DNA of 13,649 bases from RGIG3513 sp045658985. GTDB taxonomy: Bacteria > Bacillota > Clostridia > Oscillospirales > Butyricicoccaceae. Position numbers and translations under genes: made by a program. The notes under the pieces were generated by a model. That model was not told where the DNA came from. It saw nothing but the letters and a program-made list of their open reading frames with translations, and did not search any database. The stretch is taken from the NCBI GenBank assembly GCA_045658985.1, contig JAZOWC010000031.1:1-13649 (forward strand), written 5' to 3'. Positions 7,132-12,141 of the stretch are shown here, piece after piece (position 1 is the first letter of the stretch; each line of letters opens with the position of its first letter).

Positions 7132-7856
7132 ATATTCCCCTCCCTGACAATACTGACAAACGCCTGCTCAAAGCTGTCCGCTTGGGCATATTCTTTGAGC
7201 TCCTTGGCCGTGCCGCAGGCACGCAGACTGCCCGAGGCCATAATACCTATTCGGTCGCACAATGCCTCTGCCTCCTCCATATAGTGGGTGGTCAGCACTA
7301 TGGTGGTGCGGCCTTTGAGTGAGCGGATCACATCCCACAGACTGTGTCGGGCAATAATATCCAGACCCAGCGTAGGCTCATCCAAAAACAGTATTTGAGG
7401 CTCGCCAATCAGCGCCATTGCTATGCTGACCCTGCGCTGCCAGCCACCCGACAGTTTGCCCGCTCTGCGGCGCATAACGGTATCCAGATCAAAAATCCGT
7501 GACAGCTCGGCTACTTTTGCGGCGGTCTTTGCTCTGTCAAATCCATGAATGCCGCAGATAAGCTCAAGATTCTCACCCACCGACAGGTTGGGGGCCACTG
7601 CTGTCTCCTGAGGCGATACGCCGATTATCTCCCTGACACGCTCGGGCTCTTTTGTGATGCTGAAGCCGCCTACGAATCCCTCTCCCTCTGTTGGCGCACT
7701 CAGGCAGGACAGCATTCTGATGGCGGTACTCTTGCCTGCGCCGTTGACGCCGAGGAGCGCAAAAATCTCACCCTGCTGTATTTGAAGATCAAGTCCGTCC
7801 ACTGCGGTCACATCTCCGTACCGCTTGACAAGTCCCGAGGTTTTGATGGCGTACAT
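7128..7856 (-). CDS. ABC transporter ATP-binding protein (LytTR-linked exporter)
   Basis: Cytoplasmic ATPase of the LytTR-linked exporter, first gene of a four-gene operon. From ATG 7856 (AAGGAGGGGAATGC upstream) it has 242 residues and all canonical elements: Walker A GVNGAGKST at 36-44, Q-loop Gln Q83 (VSPQETA), signature LSGGWQ at 135-140, Walker B ILFLDEPTLGLD at 155-166 and switch His H191 (LTTHYMEEAEALCDR). The sequence LDEPTLGLD followed by IARHSLW is typical of DrrA-type drug/peptide exporters. The frame is open to 7949, but that extension runs through the promoter region and encodes no ABC sequence. The ribosome site lies in an inverted repeat (7864-7910), which may limit translation from read-through RNA. 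Confidence 0.93.
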   Translation of the reverse strand: MYAIKTSGLVKRYGDVTAVDGLDLQIQQGEIFALLGVNGAGKSTAIRMLSCLSAPTEGEGFVGGFSITKEPERVREIIGVSPQETAVAPNLSVGENLELICGIHGFDRAKTAAKVAELSRIFDLDTVMRRRAGKLSGGWQRRVSIAMALIGEPQILFLDEPTLGLDIIARHSLWDVIRSLKGRTTIVLTTHYMEEAEALCDRIGIMASGSLRACGTAKELKEYAQADSFEQAFVSIVREGNI

Positions 7857-7863
7857 AAAGCAT

Positions 7864-7910
7864 TCCCCTCCTTTTTTATACTGACATAATAGCAGATAAA
7901 AAGGAGGGGA
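7864..7910. repeat. Inverted repeat facing the ribosome site of the LytTR-linked ATPase gene
   Basis: Arms TCCCCTCCTTTTT (7864-7876) and AAAAAGGAGGGGA (7898-7910) are 13 bp and perfectly complementary. On the minus-strand RNA the 5' arm carries CCCCUCC, which pairs with the GGAGGGG ribosome site before the ATG at 7856. The 21-base centre contains the likely -10 box. RNA started at that box would lack the 5' arm; RNA reading through from upstream would have both arms. It is also possible that the repeat works as a protein site on DNA. Confidence 0.75.
7886..7891 (-). promoter_or_regulatory. Candidate -10 box of the LytTR-linked ABC operon (no -35)
   Basis: TATTAT (minus strand, 7891-7886) lies 29 bases before the ATG. 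The hexamer 17 bases upstream (7914-7909) is AACATC, far from TTGACA, so this promoter would need an activator. A second possible -10 (TATAAA, about 11 bases downstream) also lacks a -35. Confidence 0.4.
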
Positions 7911-7924
7911 TGTTATTTTTGTGT

Positions 7925-7954
7925 CTGTTCGGTTGTTTGGGATGCTCAATCGGT
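7925..7954 (-). promoter_or_regulatory. Candidate LytTR binding site: two direct half-sites with 21-bp period
   Basis: On the minus strand, ACCGATTGA (7954-7946) and ACCGAACAG (7933-7925) start exactly 21 bases apart. LytTR regulators bind two 9-bp direct repeats resembling ACCGTTNAG with a 12-bp gap, which is this geometry. Each half-site matches the broad LytTR consensus at about 7 of 9 positions. The pair lies roughly 46-75 bases upstream of the start expected from the TATTAT box, a normal activator position. Confidence 0.5.
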
Positions 7955-7957
7955 ATT

Positions 7958-8743
7958 TCAGAGGATGTCTTTTCGGGTATAGTGTACTATTCCCACGATC
8001 AACGCCACAGCCGAAATCGCCGCGCCCACCAGAATATATCCGCCGTTGAGGGATGATTCGGCAACGATGTATGCACCGTCGGCATAAGCAAAGGGCGTCA
8101 GGTATTTGAGGGGTTTGAGTTCCTCCATAAGATTGGACATAATATTGACAAAATACAGACCCAATGCCAGTCCGATGCCTGCTCCGATCCCCCTGCCCCG
8201 CGAAAAGGCAGAAATGCAGAAGGTAACACAGCCTATCTCAAGCTGCATGAGCATATATCCGAGAAAAATCAGGAAAAACTCCTTGGGTTTTATGCTCTCA
8301 CCGATTATAGACACAGCCGCTGCGGCAATTGCCATGACCGCGATATTCAGCATTGCTATCTGAGCAAACAGCGCAAGCAGTTTGTTTGCCAGCACACGGG
8401 TGCGGGAAACGGGATGGGTAAGCAGGAACTCAGCGGTGTTGTCCTTTTGTTCCTTGGACAGCATCGCCGCCCCCGTCAACGCCGCAAAAATCGCGCCGCC
8501 GAGGCCAAGCACGTTGCCGCACTCGATGGCAAAATACCCCCAGAACTCACCGAAATTGATCTGATCCATACCGAAAGCGGCGGTAAAGCTGCCCATATCG
8601 GCAAACATATCTGTCATTCCCGACATCTGCGGTGCCATCTCGGGATAGATCATTACCGATATGCCAAGCATAAACGCAATTGCCGCCGACCAGATCAGCA
8701 AGGCGGTTTTGTTATGTCTGAGTTCAAACGCAAATATCGTCAT
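7958..8743 (-). CDS. ABC-2 transporter permease (SdpR/SdpI-linked exporter)
   Basis: Membrane subunit paired with the ATPase at 8740-9621. The 261-residue protein begins with MTIFAFELRHNKTALLIWS, a cytoplasmic entry followed by helix 1. It has a long extracytoplasmic stretch with several Met (about 34-66), then helices near 75-94, 122-147, 157-180, 185-202 and 236-254. The loop SKEQKDNTAEFLLTHPVSRTR (about 96-116) is the hallmark of NatB/BcrB-like ABC-2 permeases. ATG 8743 overlaps the ATPase stop as ATGA, with GAGGAGGG upstream. It is the last gene of the sdpR-type operon; I see no terminator before the next operon, so read-through into the LytTR-linked genes is possible. Substrate unknown. 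Confidence 0.9.
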   Translation of the reverse strand: MTIFAFELRHNKTALLIWSAAIAFMLGISVMIYPEMAPQMSGMTDMFADMGSFTAAFGMDQINFGEFWGYFAIECGNVLGLGGAIFAALTGAAMLSKEQKDNTAEFLLTHPVSRTRVLANKLLALFAQIAMLNIAVMAIAAAAVSIIGESIKPKEFFLIFLGYMLMQLEIGCVTFCISAFSRGRGIGAGIGLALGLYFVNIMSNLMEELKPLKYLTPFAYADGAYIVAESSLNGGYILVGAAISAVALIVGIVHYTRKDIL

Positions 8744-9621
8744 TTATTTGCACCCTCCTCTGCATAGTAATGCATAAACACCTCGTCCAGCGGAGGATCG
8801 ACAATGGTAACGTCCTCAAAGCTGACCTGTGCCAGCGCCTGTATAAGCAGGTGGATATCACCCCTGTAGAGGAAGCTCACGCTCTGCCCGTCCTGCGCAA
8901 GTCCGCTGATGCCCTCAAGCTGTGGCAGGCTGTCGGCGCCCTTGAGGGTGACGCGCTTTACGTCACTGCCGCCGAGGGCTTCGACAGTATCCGACGCTAC
9001 CACTCTGCCCTCTCGGATAATTACGGCACGGCTGCAGTAGCGGGACACCTCGGACAGAATATGAGACGAGAGAAAGACGGTAGCGCCCTGCTCATTACGC
9101 TCCCTGAGCAGAGCATAAAACTCCTGCTGCATAAGGGGATCCAATCCGCTCGTTGGCTCATCCAGTATATAGAGTTCGGGCGAGTGCTGAAGTGCGCATA
9201 CTATGCCGACCTTTTTGCGGTTGCCCAGCGAAAGCTCGCTTATTCTGCGGGATGGATCAAGCTGCAGACGTGTGCACAGGGCAGCTGCTTCTTTCCGGCA
9301 GTCTTTTTTGCGCAGACGGGCAGAATACTCCAGTATATCTCTCACCCTCGCACCGCTGTAAAAGGCGGTCTCAGAGGGCAGATATCCGATGCGGGAGAGT
9401 ATGTCGGTGCTATCTGTACGGACGTCCCTGCCCAGCACCTTTGCACTGCCCGACGATGGAGATATGAGTCCCAGCAGAGTGCGGATGGTGGTGCTCTTGC
9501 CCGAGCCGTTGGGCCCTACAAAACCTGTAAAGTCGCCCTGCTTTACTGTGATATTCACATCAGTTATGCCACGGTTTTTGCCGTAGTATTTGGTCAGGCT
9601 GTCAGTCTCGATTACATTCAC
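8740..9621 (-). CDS. ABC transporter ATP-binding protein (SdpR/SdpI-linked exporter)
   Basis: Energises the neighbouring ABC-2 permease. The 293-residue protein has Walker A GPNGSGKST at 36-44, Walker B LYILDEPTSGLDP at 150-162 and switch His H187 (LSSHILSEVSRYC). The Q-loop position reads YLPSET (80-85) without Gln and the signature is LSLGNRKK (130-137) in place of LSGGQ; both are seen in NatA/BcrA-like exporters. About 80 extra C-terminal residues (from about 210) resemble the DUF4162-type tail of this group. The start is GTG 9621, overlapping the SdpI-like gene stop as GTGA, with GGAGG nine bases upstream. Coupling to an SdpI-like gene suggests that export and immunity serve the same compound. 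Confidence 0.92.
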   Translation of the reverse strand: MNVIETDSLTKYYGKNRGITDVNITVKQGDFTGFVGPNGSGKSTTIRTLLGLISPSSGSAKVLGRDVRTDSTDILSRIGYLPSETAFYSGARVRDILEYSARLRKKDCRKEAAALCTRLQLDPSRRISELSLGNRKKVGIVCALQHSPELYILDEPTSGLDPLMQQEFYALLRERNEQGATVFLSSHILSEVSRYCSRAVIIREGRVVASDTVEALGGSDVKRVTLKGADSLPQLEGISGLAQDGQSVSFLYRGDIHLLIQALAQVSFEDVTIVDPPLDEVFMHYYAEEGANK

Positions 9622-10715
9622 TGCTTGCCGCCTCCGATCCCTGTCAGGATAGTATCATACATCTCGCGGTTTTCTTCGTCGGTACTGAGGGAGATCACTA
9701 TAATATCCCCGTCAAGCTCGTATATAATAACCGAGCCGGCGGTTTTTGTATAGGTGTATCGGTCGTGGAGCCCCAGCTGACCGTTTTCGAACATTCCCGC
9801 GTTGATGCGGGCGGTGTTAACGCCGTTGAGCTTTGTGCCTGCTTTGTTGGTATCGGCAAGCTCTACCGAGTCGATATCCTCATACTTGATCGTGCGACTG
9901 CCCCAGAGGGTGGCTCTGACCTCTATTCCCTCATCAAAATAGGTGAGGCTGACGTTGCCCGAAAGCATTATCCAAGCGGTAAAAACAAGCACAGCCGCCA
10001 ACAGTATGCCGCTGATAACTTTGGTCTTTGTGCTGTAGTGCTTGGTGACGGGTTCGGCTTTTTCGGTCCTGCCCTCGCTGAGTTCCCGCTTATAGAAGCG
10101 GTAGGAATACACGGTGGGGACGATAACAGCCAGCGTTATGATAAAAATAAGAAAAATAATCATCCAGTCAAGTGGTATAAAGATTCCGAAGAGCATCACA
10201 ACGCCGACAGCCGTCCACAGCTTGCCTGCAAAGCGGTGGGTGGCGTTCCAGTTGGCTTCGCTGCTCAAAGTCCAGCGGATCTTGATGCCCAGAGTGGGGT
10301 TGCGCCGCATCTTGGGCATATAGTTGCCGATAACTATAAAGGTAACGCCCAGAAGCACGAATGTGATAGCAGACACGTTCAGCTTAACTCCCAGATTGAC
10401 CGCATAGATAAAGGCGCTGCAGTACACGGACAGTACGGGGCATATCCAATATATGATATTGAGCGCTTTGGGCGACTGGTTCTCGTTGCCGCCTAATCTG
10501 TGTGTGGCAAACATACACAGAAGATGGGTAATAAGCATAGTCAAGGGCAGCACGAATACGGCAATACCCTTGCCCCCTCTGCCGTCGGCTGTACCGCTCA
10601 TACCCCAATGGGTATCCATAAGCTCGGGCAGCAGATTCCACAGAATCAGTCCCACAAGCATGGGCAGCAGGATGATGAGTGAGGTGATGATGAGTTTGGT
10701 CTTATTGATTTTCAT
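9618..10715 (-). CDS. SdpI/DUF1648-type membrane protein with extra C-terminal PH-like domain
   Basis: A 365-residue membrane protein in two parts. Residues 1-210 are SdpI-like: DUF1648 with THWGMSGTADGRGGKG (35-50), helices near 8-28, 51-71, 86-107 and 115-131, then the SdpI signature GNYMPKMRRNPTLGIKIRWT (130-149) and ANWNATHRFAGKLW (154-167), and two more helices (about 168-202). Residues 233-251 form another helix, followed by a mostly beta domain of about 110 residues (255-362) resembling bacterial PH-type domains. In Bacillus, SdpI gives immunity to the SDP toxin and captures the repressor SdpR at the membrane. The same repressor type is encoded just upstream, overlapping by 14 bases (ATG 10715, AAGGAG upstream). 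No SDP toxin genes are nearby. The PH-like call is from pattern only. Confidence 0.85.
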   Translation of the reverse strand: MKINKTKLIITSLIILLPMLVGLILWNLLPELMDTHWGMSGTADGRGGKGIAVFVLPLTMLITHLLCMFATHRLGGNENQSPKALNIIYWICPVLSVYCSAFIYAVNLGVKLNVSAITFVLLGVTFIVIGNYMPKMRRNPTLGIKIRWTLSSEANWNATHRFAGKLWTAVGVVMLFGIFIPLDWMIIFLIFIITLAVIVPTVYSYRFYKRELSEGRTEKAEPVTKHYSTKTKVISGILLAAVLVFTAWIMLSGNVSLTYFDEGIEVRATLWGSRTIKYEDIDSVELADTNKAGTKLNGVNTARINAGMFENGQLGLHDRYTYTKTAGSVIIYELDGDIIVISLSTDEENREMYDTILTGIGGGKQ

Positions 10716-10983
10716 TGTTCTCTGCTCCTTTCAGGTCGGTTATCCACAGCATAATGTCCTCCAGCACCGAGGTGTTGAGCTCATAATAGATAAACTTGCC
10801 CTCCCGTGTATCACGTATAAGATCGGCATCCTTGAGCACAGACAGATGGCGGGATATTGATGCTCCCGTCACGTCAAAATGCTCGGCTATATCCCCTGCC
10901 GCCATTCTCCCCGATTTGAGCATACCGAGGATCTCCCTCCGTATGGGGTCGGCAAGTGCTTTGAGGGTGTTTTGAAGTCCCAT
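10702..10983 (-). CDS. ArsR-family autorepressor, SdpR type
   Basis: A 93-residue winged-helix repressor that probably controls the operon it leads. MGLQNTLKALADPIRREILG starts the fold. The helix-turn-helix is AAGDIAEHFDVTGASISRHL, followed by SVLKDADLIRDTREGKFIYYELN with the wing, and the dimer helix TSVLEDIMLWITDL. It has no cysteine, so it is not a metal sensor of the ArsR/SmtB kind; the sequence fits SdpR, which is relieved by membrane capture on SdpI. ATG 10983 has AAGGAG about nine bases upstream; the frame is open to 11007, but that segment lies in the operator. Its end contains the ribosome site of the next gene. Confidence 0.92.
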   Translation of the reverse strand: MGLQNTLKALADPIRREILGMLKSGRMAAGDIAEHFDVTGASISRHLSVLKDADLIRDTREGKFIYYELNTSVLEDIMLWITDLKGAENNENQ

Positions 10984-10998
10984 CGGGTATCTCCTTTC

Positions 10999-11025
10999 AT
11001 TTAACATTTAACCTAATTGTTAAAT
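10999..11025. promoter_or_regulatory. Probable SdpR operator
   Basis: On the plus strand ATTTAAC occurs twice in tandem (10999-11005 and 11006-11012) and its inverse GTTAAAT once (11019-11025). The outer pair extends to 9 bp (CATTTAACA 10998-11006 with TGTTAAATG 11018-11026). It begins two bases downstream of the -10 box, over the expected transcription start, so a bound ArsR dimer would block the promoter. Confidence 0.72.
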
Positions 11026-11027
11026 GT

Positions 11028-11056
11028 AGTATAACACAATGCCCGCAGACTGTCAA
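11028..11056 (-). promoter_or_regulatory. Sigma-A promoter of the sdpR-sdpI-ABC operon
   Basis: TTGACA (11056-11051), exactly 17 bases, TATACT (11033-11028) on the minus strand. This is nearly consensus and 45 bases before the ATG at 10983. The -35 box lies in the loop of the hairpin at 11041-11071. Confidence 0.92.
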
Positions 11057-11071
11057 GCAGATTCTGCGGGC
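11041..11071 (-). terminator. Terminator-like hairpin after the LysR gene
   Basis: Perfect 9-bp GC-rich arms GCCCGCAGA (11041-11049) and TCTGCGGGC (11063-11071) with a 13-base loop. In the minus-strand direction it starts ten bases after the LysR stop and is followed by ATTGTGTTAT, a weak U-rich tail. The stem is convincing; how well it terminates is not. Confidence 0.6.
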
Positions 11072-11080
11072 GATGCACTC

Positions 11081-11968
11081 TCAGTCTTTGGTGCTGTCGG
11101 CTATGACCGACACAAAATGCTCCAGTGCGGGCGAGCGCCACATACTGCGTCTGACAAGCAGCTGTCTGTAGTAGATCTGCGGCGGCATACACACGTCCAG
11201 CACGGTCAGCTCGTGGATATTCAGCGCACCCGATACTGCGGCTTTGGGCAAAAAGGACAGAGAGATATTATCCCGCAGCAGCACCGAGATCGCACCTATA
11301 TGGTTGACCATAACCGAGTGATGGAGCTCTCTCCCACGCTCGGCCATCAGGCTGAGCAGAGTGTGGTAGCACCGTCCCGTAGGCTCGGTGACAACGTACG
11401 GGCAGTCGAGGACTTCTTCTATAGGTATATTATGCCTGCCTGCAAGAGGATGATTTCTGCCTGCAATAAAAACCATCTGCTCGGGCTGACGCATGAGACA
11501 TTCCAGAGCCGGATCGGTATTGATATTGTCGGATATATAGATAATGTCCAGATCGTTCTGCTTGAGCATATCTATGAGTTCTGCCGAGTGGCCCTCTTTG
11601 AGGTAGACGCCCGAGTTGGGGTATCTCTGTCTGAACACGGGCAGAGCGGGCAGCACGTTGTTAAAGAGCAAGGACTCCAGAACGCCCACACGCAGGCTGA
11701 CCTCGGCATCGTGACCCTGATGGCCGATGGCAGAGACCTTTTGGAGGGTGTTCTGTATCTCGGTGGCATACTGCAAAAACTCCACGCCCACCTCCGTCAG
11801 GTGGTTTTTGCGTCCGATGCGCTCAAAGAGCGGGTTGCCGATCTCTTTTTCCAGTGCCTGAATCTGTGAGGTCACCGTGGACTGAGCGTATTTGAGTTCT
11901 TCGGCGGCTTTGGCAACGCTGCCCACCTCCACCACGCGGAGGAACGTACGTATATTAGTCAGATCCAT
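11081..11968 (-). CDS. LysR-family transcriptional regulator
   Basis: A 295-residue LysR regulator of normal length. The N-terminal winged helix (1-60) reads MDLTNIRTFLRVVEVGSVAK, then AAEELKYAQSTVTSQIQALE and LFERIGRKNHLTEVG. The effector-binding domain (about 87-295) starts at VSLRVGVLESLLFNNVLPAL. ATG 11968 matches the family start; GGTGA precedes it at a suitable distance. The frame is open to 12124, but the extra part covers the divergent promoter region. LysR proteins often control the gene read away from them, which here is glycerol kinase; this is suggested by position only. The ligand cannot be inferred. Confidence 0.92.
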   Translation of the reverse strand: MDLTNIRTFLRVVEVGSVAKAAEELKYAQSTVTSQIQALEKEIGNPLFERIGRKNHLTEVGVEFLQYATEIQNTLQKVSAIGHQGHDAEVSLRVGVLESLLFNNVLPALPVFRQRYPNSGVYLKEGHSAELIDMLKQNDLDIIYISDNINTDPALECLMRQPEQMVFIAGRNHPLAGRHNIPIEEVLDCPYVVTEPTGRCYHTLLSLMAERGRELHHSVMVNHIGAISVLLRDNISLSFLPKAAVSGALNIHELTVLDVCMPPQIYYRQLLVRRSMWRSPALEHFVSVIADSTKD

Positions 11969-12020
11969 ATATATCACCGATCCCGATATTTTTTTGCTCA
12001 AGCTTTTGTTTTGTAAATCA

Positions 12021-12049
12021 ATCATAGCAGATTGACAGAGCGATGTAAA
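12021..12049 (-). promoter_or_regulatory. Sigma-A promoter of the LysR gene
   Basis: TTTACA (12049-12044), 17-base spacer, TATGAT (12026-12021) on the minus strand, leaving a leader of about 45 bases before the ATG at 11968. It lies back to back with the glpK promoter, with 25 bases between the two -35 boxes. Confidence 0.8.
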
Positions 12050-12074
12050 GACCGTTTGTGATCTTCTTTTTATG

Positions 12075-12103
12075 TTGCCTCGGGCGCGAAAATATGATAT
12101 GAT
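12075..12103 (+). promoter_or_regulatory. Sigma-A promoter of glpK
   Basis: TTGCCT (12075-12080), 17-base spacer, TATGAT (12098-12103). The leader is about 30 bases, with CGGAGA (12129-12134) as ribosome site before the ATG at 12142. The leader is too short to hold an antiterminator hairpin of the GlpP type. Confidence 0.78.
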
Positions 12104-12141
12104 TAGCAAAAATAAACCTCTCACTAAACGGAGATACAGTT

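Noticed and set aside
7857..7949. N-terminal extension of the LytTR-linked ATPase
   Set aside because: The frame stays open, but the residues do not resemble ABC proteins and the segment contains the inverted repeat, -10 box and half-sites. ATG 7856 has a strong ribosome site.
4018..9621. The three ABC ATPases as a recent tandem duplication
   Set aside because: Their Q-loops, signatures, lengths (280, 242 and 293 residues) and partner permease families differ too much.
8770..9753. Open frame of 327 codons on the plus strand
   Set aside because: It lies opposite the ABC ATPase with intact Walker and switch motifs on the minus strand; the plus translation has no recognisable domain and no ribosome site.
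11039..11869. Open frame of 276 codons on the plus strand
   Set aside because: Antisense to the LysR regulator and starting inside the SdpR promoter region; the translation looks like reversed coding sequence.
12051..12059. ACCGTTTGT, a good single LytTR half-site, between lysR and glpK
   Set aside because: No second half-site is found 21 bp away on either side, so it is probably chance.
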